Assembly: GCA_051294375.1 (NCBI GenBank)
Contig: CM119263.1
Location: 13,343,240-13,407,239, forward strand
DNA: 64,000 nt
Source of the DNA: Paraspadella gotoi
Taxonomy: Eukaryota; Chaetognatha
Direction: 5' to 3'
Part shown: positions 1 to 12,800 of the stretch, piece by piece
How the letters are laid out: every line of letters begins with the position of its first letter
Position numbering within the stretch: the first letter of the stretch is position 1
Notes under the pieces: generated by a model
Database searches by the model: none
What the model was told of the DNA's origin: nothing
What the model saw: only the letters and a program-made list of their open reading frames with translations
Translations under genes and position numbers: made by a program

Positions 1-6
1 TCTCTT

Positions 7-71
<65 letters not shown>
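1..71. repeat. (CT)n microsatellite
   Basis: Nearly pure CT dinucleotide tract at the left window edge with a few single-base interruptions; it may continue outside the window. Confidence 0.95.
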
Positions 72-74
<3 letters not shown>

Positions 75-277
75 CTGTCTCTCTCCTTTTTTTTTACGTT
101 TCGCCTCTTTCACAATGGCGACGTGCCTAAGTTTCCTCTCTCTTTATTCTCTTCATGTTTTTTTTCTTTTCTCTTTCTTTATTTTTTCATTTTTTTCCCT
201 TTTTTCCTCATTTCTCGTTTTTAATCACTCTCTCGTTAATCACGTCCGAGCAGCGATGATCATCTTTTCGATCGTCC

Positions 278-309
<32 letters not shown>

Positions 310-646
310 CGCTCCTCTCTCTCGTCTCTCTCTCTCTCTCCTCTCTCTCTCGTCGACTCTCTCTCTCTCTCGGCCTGAATAAACACCCCTCTTCTCCAGT
401 GTCTCAAAGTCAACCTCTTTTCCTTCAACACGCCAGTCTCAAGGTGCCAATTAATTAATAAATCGCCTTAAATCCTCAGACTTCTCGAGACCCTTGACAC
501 CCCAACCCACATATCAGCGCCACTTCGTCATCCCCTTTTCAAAAGCCTCGTTTGTCGAGACTCGATTTCTCGAAAACCGGAAATCTTCTGCGTTTGACGT
601 TTTTGTTTCTTGGCGCCAAGAAGCCGTCGCCTTGGAGACGGAGTCG
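70..646. repeat. Duplicated segment F, copy 1
   Basis: No gene is supported here. The stretch from the motif ACGTTTCGCCTC to the gap aligns with 5875-6510 and 7630-7860: both share GTGCCAATTAATTAA, CGAGACCCTT and ATCAGCGCCACTT in the same order. It includes a CT-rich block at 275-371. This copy is more compact and lacks about 1.1 kb present in the other copy between CGAGACCCTT and ATCAGCGCC. Open frames here are pyrimidine-rich and not credible. Confidence 0.8.
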
Positions 647-844
647 NNNNNNNNNNNNNNNNNNNNNNNNNNNNNNNNNNNNNNNNNNNNNNNNNNNNNN
701 NNNNNNNNNNNNNNNNNNNNNNNNNNNNNNNNNNNNNNNNNNNNNNNNNNNNNNNNNNNNNNNNNNNNNNNNNNNNNNNNNNNNNNNNNNNNNNNNNNNN
801 NNNNNNNNNNNNNNNNNNNNNNNNNNNNNNNNNNNNNNNNNNNN
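647..844. other. Assembly gap (198 N)
   Basis: Run of 198 unknown bases immediately before a CT tract and the start of segment A, so the sequencing or assembly break lies at a microsatellite. Confidence 0.99.
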
Positions 845-3392
845 CTCTCTCTTTCATAATTACGTTTTTCATTATTTCCGAGACCCTCATCAGTCTGTTT
901 GTAGGGAATAATGGAGAATTAATTAGATTTCAATTGTTTTCCAAGACGAAACCAGCCGTCGTCTTACCCCATAATTAAAATCCCACGAAAAGGAAAGCGA
1001 AATATTATTTTATTTTTTTTTAAATACGTCAAATTCGCGCGGGAAAAAAACCCAACTCGAAAAATTTAAGTCGTTGGAAACATTTTTTTTTCCTTTTATA
1101 GCCTCGAGATTTTGAAAGACTTTTTTTTTCGTCTTAAGGATTTGTCCGGAGAAAAAGAAAAATAGAGACTTATTTTTGCGTTTTATTTCTTCGTTTTATT
1201 TTCATTTTATTGTTTTTTTTTTTAAAGTTTTCTTTACGAAATAAAATCCCGGTGGAGCCAAGCAGGAGTGGCTGAGAGTTTTTCCGACAGGCTCGATGGG
1301 CAAACCTTAAGTCTCGGGGTGAAAGCCTACGGAAAATCTCCCGGATTAGTTTAGAAATCAGACTGGAACAACTTACTTTACCCTTAAAAAATAAAAAAAC
1401 AGTTTCAAATGCTCGATTTTTGAAATTACCCTCGACGCTTGTTGTTTCTGGCTTCATTGTTGTTGTTGTCGCAATGGTCGGGTACCAGGCGCCGTCTCTC
1501 ATTACGCATTCCTCTCCTTTCTCTTTGACGTAGGATTTTAAGGGACAAAAAGCCAAAAACGTTTTGTTGCTACAAATTCTTTTTACACACAACACCTCTC
1601 CGCTCATCCAGTTATTAAGTGAATAAATGAATGAATAAATGAATGAATAAACAACCTTTTTTCCCAGGAACGATAAGGAAAGAAAGATAAAGAAAACTTA
1701 CTTTCTCCCCCCCCCTTCACAAAAAAAATATTTTCTATCAGAAAAAGTAAGGTTCGAACGGGCACGCTCTCTACAGGGGTTAGTTTTGTTTTTAACTTTC
1801 TCCTTTGATTGTTCGGGTCCCTCTGCCTTACTTCTTTTTATTTTCTAGTCTTTTTTTTTACTTTCTTTTTTTTATGTGTGTGTATTGTTATTCAGTGGGA
1901 TTCGATAAGCCTATTACCTTTTCATCATCGCAGACTTTCCATACATTAACTTGGTTCAAGGCGAATTTTTTTCGGTGAGCGAGAGAAGGAAAGAAAAGAT
2001 AGCGACTCAAATCCTTTTTTTCTATTTGTTTTGCTTCGGTATTTTTCTTTCACTTATTTCCTTTACCTTCGCGATTTCGCTTTCACTTCTTTTTTGCTTC
2101 AATCAAAATTCAAGACAAAAAAATGATCAGAGTTGCATCGACGAAAAAATTTTGCAAAATGAATAATTGAAAAGATTTATTTCTTCTTATTATATCTTTA
2201 TTGTATTAAGAAAGGAAAAGCGATTTTTGTTTGTTTGTTAATTGATGTAAATGAGGTAATTACACCGACTTGTTCTGAGCCAGATCTCAAGTTACTCTCT
2301 CTCTGTCAAGTTAACAAAATTACTGGGAAACCTCAAGTTGTTTTTTTTTTCGCTCGAAACTAATCGAATACGGAAGTTTTTGCTAATTAACGTAGCTTTT
2401 GAGCAAATATTGGTTTGCCATTCTGTTTTCAGCGATTTGGCCATAACTATAATTCCCTGTCATTAAAACCTACGATATACTCTTGTTTACCTAAAAATCT
2501 CGTTACTGATTTCTGTTCAAATCGCAAAAAAAAATGTTTACTTGGGACTGACTCACTTGTTCCTTAAAACTCATTAATAGGGTGTAATCTTTCCTAGATT
2601 ACTCAATAACTAAAAATCCTTTTACCCTATTTGAATGCAAAAAAAAAAAAAACGAAAACAAAAACAAACTCATACATCATCAAAAGAAATCTGTTAAAAA
2701 AGATGCCAGAAAACATATCATCTATGATTTTGTAAAAGTGTATAGGCTTCATTGTACATATTTCATCCCGACCCTTCTCCCTTCTCCCCCCCATTTCCCG
2801 CCCCCCCCCCAAAAAAAAACACGAAAAAAAAAGAATGTTATCCCCTTGTTTTTCCGTTGGTTTATCATCTTCATTTTTTCCATGTCTTTTGTTACTTTGT
2901 AACTCACTGTTTTTGCCCTAAAAATCTATTGTTCATAGAAACGAAAAACATTATCTTATTTGTAAAACTTATTTATTGGTGATACCAGCACTGTTTTGTG
3001 ATAAGTACCTTGTGTGTAAATCCTTTGGAAAAATGAAAAAAAGACACGATCGATTAATATACTTCCATTGCACCCAAATATCGATTATTCTTTATTATTT
3101 TCAATCGAAATTAGACAGAGAAAGAAATCTATAGTCAGTTAATTACAAATCTTTGTATTTTTTTATTTTTCGAGAGTTGTGATTTGTGAAAAGAAAATCC
3201 GGTGCTAGAAATTCTTTGCTTCACCCGTCAGAAAAGAGGAAAATTAAAATTCGAAAATAACAAAAAACGGAAGAGAAAAAAAAAAGAGAAAAAAGAAAAG
3301 CCATGATTTTGAGACTCGGAGAAGGAGTGAGAGTGGGAGAGAAAAGTTGACACCTCCAATTCCTGGAAGCCGCCTGATAACAACTCGAAAAA

Positions 3393-4054
3393 ACTCATTT
3401 GCATTTTGCAATTTCTTCTTCTTCTATGATAATGTAATCTTCGTGCGTCTGTTGCGGCTTCTGATTGGCGTTCGTTTCGTCTTTGTGACGTCCTCGACTT
3501 GTTTTGGCGCTACGATTGAAACGCGACCACCATGGCGCGACCACAGAGGCGCTAAGTTTGTGGTGCCAAGATTAAAGCCCAACAATTGTGACGTGATCAG
3601 TGATCACGGTAGCGAGCAATATGTCTTCTTTTCCTCCGACTTTGTTTACAAAAATTAGTTTTTTTTTTGAAATTGGAAAAAAATTTTTAAAAAATTATGG
3701 AAGATTCCTTAGTAAAATAATACCCAAAATATATTAGGATAGAGTTTATCAAAAACTATGTAAAGTAAATTGTAAAAGAATTTTATTTATTTTCCTACAT
3801 GTTTATTTAACTCCAGTCTGCTGATCCGGTAAGATATGACAGAGAAGGCCGACCAGTAAAACCTCAAAGGATTACGATCTTTTCTTTCGACCGATCCAAT
3901 ATCTTCACGAACTCTTTTCTCGTTTCTTTCTTAACAATACAGTCGAATCTTTCGCGTTACTCGATCGGGAGCAATGACGACGCCCATCGCGGAAAATTCA
4001 CTGCCTCACGTGATCGACGATCACCGTGCATCGCGCCCTTAATCTCATTTGCAT
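3393..4054. promoter_or_regulatory. Paired GTGATC-N3-GATCAC palindromes with POU octamers
   Basis: Two perfect 15-bp palindromes of the form GTGATC-NNN-GATCAC lie at 3593-3607 (spacer AGT) and 4010-4024 (spacer GAC). Each is near an exact octamer ATTTGCAT (3397-3404 and 4047-4054), and both octamers sit in the longer string CTCATTTGCAT. An inverted CCAAT motif (GATTGGCG) and TGACGTCC lie near 3460-3490. Together this resembles a cis-regulatory module: octamers are bound by POU factors, while the palindrome would suit a symmetric dimer. No promoter or transcript was identified, so the function is inferred only. Confidence 0.45.
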
Positions 4055-4226
4055 ATTTGGAAATCAAAGGGAAAACGAGAGGCTGTTTGAGAAAAGCGGG
4101 TGAGAAAGAATAGGGGATGAGATTGACCGCCGACGAAACTAGAAAGAAAAGAGAATATTGACACAAAAGAGAATCTGTCGCATTGTTATCATTCCGTCTT
4201 ATGATACTGGGAGAGTCAAAATAATC

Positions 4227-4374
<148 letters not shown>

Positions 4375-4586
4375 ATTTATAGATTTAATGAATACGCCTA
4401 GTTAAGTATTTTACTTCTGTTAGAAAACTCTCGCGCTTTACTACGGTTTTTTTTTCTAATAATAAAAAAAATAAATGATAGTTAATAGTATTTTCAAATT
4501 GGTCTCCTTTCGCTTTGTCTCTCTTCCTCGCTCATGATCATAATCCCCTTAACCATCGCCGCGTCATCATCGCGGCGGCGTCGTTT

Positions 4587-4614
4587 AAAAGATAAAAAAA
4601 GAAAAAAAAAAGAA

Positions 4615-4654
<40 letters not shown>

Positions 4655-4774
4655 TTAAAAACGACAACAAAGAGAAAAAGAAAAAAAAAAAAAGAAAAAA
4701 AAAAAAAAAAAAATATAAAAAAAAAAAAAAAAAAAAAAAAAAGAAAATAAATAGAAAAAAAAAAATCGAAAAAA

Positions 4775-4808
<34 letters not shown>
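4587..4808. repeat. A-rich low-complexity tract
   Basis: About 220 bp almost entirely A with scattered G, T and C. It resembles a decayed poly(A) tract and is shorter (14002-14124) in copy 2. The third copy lacks it, and unrelated inverted sequence sits there instead. Confidence 0.95.
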
Positions 4809-4812
<4 letters not shown>

Positions 4813-4816
4813 CGTT

Positions 4817-4820
<4 letters not shown>

Positions 4821-4854
<34 letters not shown>

Positions 4855-4864
4855 AGAGAGAGGA

Positions 4865-4930
<66 letters not shown>
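4821..4930. repeat. (GA)n microsatellite
   Basis: GA repeat of about 110 bp with interruptions, directly after the A-rich tract. The equivalent in copy 2 is 14126-14242. Confidence 0.95.
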
Positions 4931-5615
4931 AATTTTTGGCTGTCTCAAAAACACAATTCGTGGCCGGCTTTTAAAAAGGGCGCCGGTTTTAAGAGATGGG
5001 GGAAAGGGGCAGCGCCGGCTTCGGGATATGACGCCGACGGGGGGGCGTGAGGAGCGCCACAATTGAAGTTGGCACCTTTTGTCTTTTTGTTCCTTTGTTT
5101 CTCGCCTCGGCGTCTTTTGTCTTCCTTCCGCTTTTCATTCGAGCGCCCCCGCTCGTTTTCTCTCCTTCATTTGCTCGACTCGCCAGCCCCTCTTTCCCTT
5201 CTCCTTACTGAACATCCAACTTCCTGCTTTTCCTACTTCTTCCGACTTTCACAATTCATCCTTCTCACTCATCTCACTCACTTATCATCCTTTTTTTTCT
5301 TATTTTCCCCTTTTTCTTTCCTTAGTGCCTATTTTTTCTGACCTCCCCTACCTCTCCCTGACACTATCTTCCCTATCTTTCCTCCCCTATTCTTTCCTAT
5401 TCCTCCAATCTATCCCTTCTCACCCTCTTCTTATCTTTTCTATCTCTTCTTCCCATCTCCCTCTCTCTCTATCCCTTCCCTTCCTCGGTTTACCCTATCT
5501 CACCCCGCTCCCGCTCTCTTATCATTCCCACGTAGTTTTTTAACACATCAACTGAAAACAATCCGCAAACATCATAACTCATGCGGTATCCGATCTCTCT
5601 CTCTCTCTCTCTCTG

Positions 5616-7860
5616 TCGAATGTCGCTGCAATCAAGTCGGTCGACTAACACCTAGCTCGTGTCCACAATGTCCAGCTCCTTTCTCCTTCATTCGACCACT
5701 CTTACACGTCTCATCCGTCGTGATTTCTCTCCTCATTACTCCGTACGCCAGCCGCCACCGTGAACGGAAAAACTGCAGAGCTCGCTGACTTGCGGGGCAC
5801 GTCTCCCTTGGTGTATGTTGCTCTCTCTTCCTCTCTCGTCTCTCTCTCCATTTTTTCTCTTTCTCTCTTCACTCAGGCTGCATTCTGTCGTCTCTACCCT
5901 TTTTTATTAACGTTTCGACCTCTGCTCAACTAAATGGCTGACGTGCCTGTAAGTTCCTTCTCTGCGCATTTATTCTCTTGGGTGTATTCATTTGTTTTTC
6001 TGTCACTGTGTTTCGTCTCTTCTTTATTCTGCCTTTAATCATCTTTAAAACCTCCTTGTTTTCTCATTTTCTCCTGAGCGTTAAAATTAAGTCACCACTC
6101 TCCTTTCCTCAGGTTAACCAATCATCACGTGCTGTAACACGCGAGAAGCGAGCATGCTATCATGTCCTTTTGAGAAGCTCCTCTTCTCTGATCTTTGCGA
6201 AGTCCTTTAGATAACCTTCTGTTCCTCATACTCTCTTCTCTCTATTCTCTCTCTCAACTCTCGTTCTCGTCAATCCTCTCTCCTACTCTAATTATCAATC
6301 TCTCACACTCTTAATCTCAATCTCTCACGTCTCTCTGCCATTTAACACCGCCTCAACATCTTCTCTAAGTTTCCTCACACAGCGTGCATATCCTCTTTCT
6401 TCCGACAAGCAACGCCCAAGTCGCAGGTGCCAATTAATTAACGTAAATTCTCGACCTGATATATAATCCTCAGACTGCTTTCTGTACTCGAGACCCTTTG
6501 TAACATTGCGAAAATTTTAATTTGGATTGAGGGCTTATTATCAATTAACGGAGTCTTCTTCGTGTAATCGCTTTAGCATTTTGGCGCATTGTTAAAAGCG
6601 GGTGTACAACAATGTCATAAATAAACACTCTCGCATCTTCAAAAGACTACTTTCCGCTTGTTTCATTCATAGCCTCTGGTTGTTGAAACTTAGGCTCTTC
6701 TTCGTATGTATAGCAGAAGGAAAGTCGTTGGCTTGCGAAACGCCCGATCTCTAACTGATGGAAAAAGGCGATATCGGAGGACTGAAAAATTACAATTGGC
6801 AGACCATTTTGTTCCCCCCTAAAATAATTCTCCTAAAAAAATAAAATCAATAAATGGAGAAAAACATGAGTATCTCACTTATAAGAATATTCTTCCGGCG
6901 CAACATTTCCGGCTTTCGGCACCTTTTCTGTAAACACGTTTTATGCGACTAAAAATAAAAAACGGGAGGGCACTGAATTAGATTTTAAATTAAAAATAAA
7001 ATCACTTGTTGTTCCTAGTCTGTTCGACACCCGCGGCTTCGGATCGGTACGCGATCAATCGAAGTCCTCGGTAATCGCTACTCTCTCAGCCATTTTTGTT
7101 ATTAACCGCAAAGAAAAAAACATGCAGGTTCATGGCGTGTAAACGCCAGACTTCGCACCCTCCTTTTTTATTTCCAAATTTTTCTGGGAGTTGCGTTGGT
7201 CGAGCATGGAGTGAAAAAGCAATTCAAGTCGAGAGCAAAATAAATTAGAAAAATTAACATTAAATTAATAATTCAAAAATAAGTTTTTACACATGAACTC
7301 GAAACCCTGGGCAACGTGGGCAATAGAAACTCTGTTTATGGGGAAACGGTTAATGATGACGTTTGGACCGAATTAAAGTGATTTTTAAATCGTTTCACAC
7401 CCGCTTGATAAAACGGCAGCTTGAATAAACAGCGAAGCTTAATGAACAGTATTTTCGGCATATAAATAGAAACTATTGGCTCATACAGATCGACCGTTAA
7501 AAAGACGGCAAGTAACATTATCACAAAACGCGTAGCAGCCAGTTCCTCAACTAAGATAACAGACAATTGATATGAATGACGATTGCGGTGTTAAATATGA
7601 AACAAATAACAATACATAGAACACACACTGATTCCAACGCCACTCCGCACATAATCAGCGCCACTTAAATGATTCAATTCCTTTTGTCACTCTAAAGGCG
7701 TATTTGATGATCGAGACTCGAAGTCTCGTAGAAGCCGGAAATCTCTGAGCGTTATACGTTTTTGAGATATTATTTGAGAGACTGAGCCAAGAACGTCGCC
7801 TGTATATCACGAGTCAACGCCTGAGACGCGAGATTGTCGACTCTTGCGTTAGAAGAGTGA
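5616..7860. repeat. Segment F, copy 2, with an extra 1.1 kb
   Basis: From about 5875 the sequence follows segment F (ACGTTTCGACCTC, then GTGCCAATTAATTAACG, then CGAGACCCTTTG). About 1.1 kb that is absent from copy 1 follows (roughly 6510-7630), and the alignment resumes at ATCAGCGCCACTT near 7650. The many small insertions look like uncorrected long-read sequence. The extra stretch has a 76-codon minus-strand frame (7336-7566, non-ATG start, two hydrophobic runs) that I do not recognise. No terminal inverted repeats were found at its edges. Confidence 0.6.
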
Positions 7861-8560
7861 GAGAACAGAAATCATGTATAAAGTACTTTAGTTTCGGCTC
7901 TTTTATATTATGATATAATGTCTCTCTATCTCTAATCATTTTATCAAATCACTGCTTAACTTTTCGGTCATCACGCGCCGCATATTTATTCTTCTCTCTT
8001 ACCATAGTCAGCTATATATACAGAAAATGATACAATTTAGAAATTAATGTTTTCATAGTTTTGAAAGCAGATTCGAAAATTCTTGCATTAAAGTTAGCCA
8101 CAAAATTTAAAAAAACTAGTATTTTTTATTGCAAATAATTTAAATTATAAAGGTTAATAATACAATACGTTTTTTAGGATTTTGATCCACTTATGAAATA
8201 ATTTTCAAAAAAAGAAGTTATAGTTCCTTTATCAACTTTTCGTGAGGAATTCGGAAATCTACTTTTAAAAATAAGAAAAACTGTGGACGTCAACACAAGT
8301 TTCAGAATCAAGAATGATGTTGCGTCGGCAGCAAAACGCATTTTAAAAATTTTTACACTTTTCTTCAGTAGCTTTCACGCTATAAATATGGGCGACTTGG
8401 GCGTATGGAAAATTGAAAAAATTAAATTAAATTTTTTTATTATTAAAAATGTTCACAGGTACATCAGCCTGTTGCGTGATCTACTATTCGCATTTTGTAT
8501 TCTCTATTGATTTTAATATTTTTGCTACGCTTTAATATGCATACATAAAAGTATAAGAAA
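7861..8560. other. AT-rich non-genic stretch
   Basis: No gene, repeat or structured element was recognised. AT-rich with short A and T runs; open frames here are short and of chance quality. Confidence 0.6.
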
Positions 8561-8595
8561 TAGGCTTTCTTGCTAGGCCTGTTTGGATGACCGCG

Positions 8596-8926
8596 TCATT
8601 CGCCAATTTGAGTTGAGTATGAGTCGGGTTTGTCTTCACGATCCGAGCCGGGGCGTGGATTTTCGAGTCCGCTGTCATCGCATGTCCAACGTTCGTTCCC
8701 ACGCCGGGAAGTGACGTGAATTGTCGGATACGGTGTCGGCGCCTATCGGCCGGCGCGGGGCGGAGTCGACTTCATCCGAAGGCGTCGGTGAAGTCGTTTT
8801 CGTCGACAGGTGAATATCTCCGTGCGCCGATCGGGATGTCATGTCGTCGTTGGCGGCGAGAGACGTGTTTGGCGTCGGAGCAAGTTCGACGTTGTTATCG
8901 TCCGCGACGTCGGCGACGGATATCGA
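8596..8926 (-). CDS. Candidate terminal coding exon, frame broken once
   Basis: On the minus strand a good acceptor (TTATTTTCAG) ends just before 8926. It is followed by 83 open codons whose third positions are mostly G or C, in a CpG-rich island surrounded by AT-rich DNA. The peptide starts SISVADVADDNNVELAP and is Asp-, Ser- and Thr-rich, like a disordered cytoplasmic tail. It stops at 8675-8677. The next frame then runs open for 27 codons (DDSGLENPRPGSDRED, ending in TQIGE) to a stop at 8596-8598, so one extra base near 8679 would explain both parts. Family not recognised. An assembly indel is as likely as a true pseudogene. Confidence 0.35.
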
Positions 8927-9420
8927 CTGAAAATAATCCAAGTCGTAATACCTAATCCGGAAAACCGATGTATAGCTCGATGTTCTGACATACACAATAG
9001 GAACGACGACGACGACGCACGACGAAAAAAAAAGCACGTTTTCTTCACGACGTCAGTTTTAATCTCATGAGATACAGGGAGTAAATCATAAAGAATGTGT
9101 CTCGTCAAATCGACGAGGGACGAAGAGAAACCAAAAACCGTCGAAGTAATTTGACGTCACGAAAATCAGATGCAGTCGACGAAGAACGTAACATTTCGCG
9201 GAAGTGAGGATGAATGCAAGTCGACTGACGAGGGCGGCGGCGGCGGCGGTGGCGGCGGCGCGGCGCGATGAAACGCGTCGAAGCGAAACGATGACGTTTG
9301 GGTGGGAGGGGAAGTTGGGCTCAAGTGCGCGGAGAGAAACGGGGAAAGGATCTACTCGGCGGGGAAGGAATATAGCGGAAGATAGGAAGCGTCGGGTGCG
9401 CAAAGGAGGTAGGGGGGAGA
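8927..9420. other. CpG-rich stretch with a GGC repeat
   Basis: GC- and CpG-rich sequence with a (GGC)n run at about 9232-9262 and several GTCGACG-like words. It could be promoter or exon sequence upstream of the minus-strand exon at 8596-8926. No start site or splice pair can be fixed. Confidence 0.4.
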
Positions 9421-9510
9421 TGAGAGAGAGAGAGAGAGAGAGCAGAGAGAGAGAGGGAGAAGAAGAGAGAGAGGAGAAGAGAGAGACGAGATGCAGAGAG
9501 GAGATGAGAG
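9421..9510. repeat. (GA)n-rich tract
   Basis: Interrupted GA repeat of about 90 bp. Confidence 0.9.
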
Positions 9511-9860
9511 AGCGTCCCTGAACGAAAAAGTTAGTAGTTCGCCCGAGCGTTGCTCTCTTTCGTCTCCCCTACTGCTTACTCCCGTTTTATTGAATTGAGT
9601 AGAAAATGACAACCGATCCCACATAAAGCGGTGTCATGATACATCTGGACAATTCTGGGCGTAAACTTTCAGAAAACAATGATTCCCGTATTTGCTACAT
9701 GCCTGGATTTAACTAGACACGATCAGATCTATTCATTAGAGCCCACGGCCAGTACCTTTTTTCAAAGATTTGACTTGGACCGAAAAAACAAAATCATATT
9801 TCTTTATAAAATATTAACCATTTCGAGGGAAGATTTTTTCCCCAATTTTTTCGATACCTT
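9511..9860. other. Non-genic stretch
   Basis: No gene or element recognised; ends in a short CT tract that leads into the second A copy. Confidence 0.6.
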
Positions 9861-12800
9861 CTCCCTCCCTCCCTCTCTGCTCTCTCTCTCTCGCTCTCTC
9901 TTTCATAATTCGTTTTTTCATTATTTCCGAGACCCTCATCAGTCTGTTCTGATAGGTGAATAATGGAGTAATTTTAAACTTAAATTGATTAAATAATGAT
10001 TTCAAGATTGTAATAATTGAATTATTCCAAAAAGTTCAATCTATTAAGAAAAAAGCAAATCTAAATGAAAATCGACTGATGCGGTGCTTAAAATAACTTC
10101 TCTTAAACACATTTAGATTTTAATATAATCCCACGAAAAGGAAAGGAGCAAGAAAAATTTATATTGTTTTTTTTTATAGATTATATCGGGGTGAAGTCAA
10201 ATATGCGAGAGCAGAGGAAAGGAAATAAAAACGGCTCACACCAACCTCACGATAAATTAATTTTTTTTATAAAAGCTCCCGCTTTCGAGGGATTAAAGAA
10301 CAATTTCTCTTACTTTTTCCAAACCGCTTATAAGCTGACGGGATATGTCAATGATGCATCTGGAAAAAGAGACTTTTTTTTTCGTCTTAAGGATTTAAGA
10401 TCATGGAAGGAAGGAAAAAAAAAATAGAGACTATATTTTGAGCGTTTATTTCTATTCGTTTATAATTACTCATTTTAATTGTTGATTTTTTTTTTATAAA
10501 GTTTTATCTTAACGAAATAAAATCCCGGTGGAAGTTCACCAAGCCAGTGAGTGGCCTGACGAGTTTTTCCGACAGACTCGCATGGGCAAACCTTAAGGTC
10601 TTCGGGGTGAAAGCCTACGGACAAATCTTCCCGATTAGTTTAGAAATCAGACCTGGAACAATATACTTACCCTTAATATTACCATAAAAAAAAGCCAACA
10701 GTTTCAAATGCTCGATTTTTGAAAATTACCGCTAGACGCTTGTTGTTCTGGCTTCATTGTTTGTTGTTGTCGCGATGGGTCGGTACAGGCGCCGTCTCTC
10801 ATTACGCATCTCCTCTCCTTTCTCTCTTGAAACGTAAGATTTAAGGCGGACCAAAAAGCCAAAAAGTTGTGACTTTTAAATTTTGACCAACAAAATTCTT
10901 TTTTACACCACCCAACGCACTCTTCCGGGCTCATCCGAGTTATTAATGTGAATAAATGAATGAATAATGAAATGATAAACAACCTTTTTTCCCAAGGAAC
11001 GATAAGGAAAAGAAAGATAAAGAAAACACTTTTCTCCCCCCCTTCACAAAAAAAAAATTTTTCTATCAAAAAAGTAAGGTTCGAACCGGGCACGTCGCTC
11101 TCCTACAGGGGTTAGTTTTTGTTTTGTAAACTTTCTCCTTTGATTGTTTCGGGTCCCTCTAGCCTTACTTCTTTTATTTCTAGTTCCTTATTTTTTTTTA
11201 CTTTCTTTATTTTTATGTGTGCTGTATTGTTATTCAGTGGGATTCGATCAAGCCTATTACCTTTTCATCATCGCAGACTTTCATACATTACTTGGTTCAA
11301 GGCGAATTTTTTTCCGGTGAGGCGAGAGAAAGGAAAAGAAAAAGATAGCGACTCAAATCCTTTTTTTCTAATTTGTTTGCTTCGGTATTTTTCTTTCACT
11401 TATTCTCCCTTTCCCCACTTCGCGATTTCGCTTTCACTTATTTTTTTGCTTCAATCAAAATTCATAGACAAAAAAAATGATCAAGAGTTGCATCGACGAA
11501 AAAAATTTGCAAAATGAATAATGAAAAAGATTTTATTTTCTTCTTATTATATCTTTATTTATTAAGAAAGGAAAAGCGATTTTTTTGTTTTTGTTAATTG
11601 ATGTAAATGAAAGGGACGGCCCCGTAATTACACCGACTTGTTCTGAGGCCAGATCTCAAGTTACTCTCTCTCTGTCAAGTTAACAAAATTACTAGGGAAA
11701 CCTCAAGTTGTTTTTTTTTTTCGCTCGAAACTAATCGAATACGAAGTTTTTTTGCTAATTAACGTAGCTTTTGAGGCAAATATTGGCTTTGCCATTCTGT
11801 TTTCAAGCGATTTGGCCATAACTATAATTCCCTGTCATTAAAACCTACGATATACTCTTGTTTACCTAAAAATCTCGTTACTGATTTTCTGTTCAAATCG
11901 CAAAAAAAAAAGTGATTTACTTGGGACTGACTCACTTGTTCCTTAAAACTCATTAATAGGGTGTTAATCTTCCGAGATTACCAATAACTAAAAATCCTTT
12001 TACCTCTATTTGAATGCAAAAAAAAAAAAAAAAACGAAAAACAAAACAAACTCATACATCTCAAAGAAATTTTGTTAAAAAAATGCCAGAAAACATATCA
12101 TTCTATGATTATTGTAAAAGTGTATAGGCTTCAATTGTACATATTTTCATGCCCGACCCTTCTCCTCTCTCCCCCCATTTCCCGCCCCCCCCAAAAAAAA
12201 ACACGAAAAAAGAATAGTTATCCCCTTGTTTTCCGTTGTTTATCATCTTCATTTTTTCCTATGTCTTTTGTTACTTTGTACACTTCACTGTTTTTTGCCC
12301 TAAAAATCTATTGTTCAATAGAAACGAAAAACATTATCTTATTTGTTAAAAACTTATTTATTGATGATACCAGCACTGTTTTGTGATAAGACCTTGTGTG
12401 TAAATCCTTTGAAAAATGAAAAAAGACCACGATCGATTAATATACTTCCATTGCAGCCCAAATATCGTATTCTTATTATTTTCAATCGAAATTAGAGAGA
12501 GAAAGAAATCTATAGTCAGTTAATTACAATATTTGTATTTTTTTATTTTTCGAGAGTTGTGAGTTGTGAAAAGAAAATCCCGGTGCTAGAAATTCTTTGC
12601 TTCCACCGTCAGAAAAGAGGAAAATTAGAAATTCGAAAATACAAAAAACGGAAGAGAAAAAAAAAAAGAGAAAAAGATAAAGCCATGATTTGAGACTCGG
12701 AGAAGGAGTGAGAGTGGGAGAGAACAAAGTTGGACACCTCCAATTCCTGGAAGCCGCCTGATAACAACTCGAAAAAACTCCATTTGCATTTTGCAATTTC

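Noticed and set aside
1745-1790. B-box-like GGTTCGAAC word (also near 11087), possible tRNA or SINE
   Set aside because: No A box, no anticodon arm and no cloverleaf on either strand; the palindromic word alone is insufficient.
4534-5062. Long Lys-rich (plus) and Phe/Ser-rich (minus) frames
   Set aside because: Produced by the A-rich and GA tracts; no balanced coding segment.
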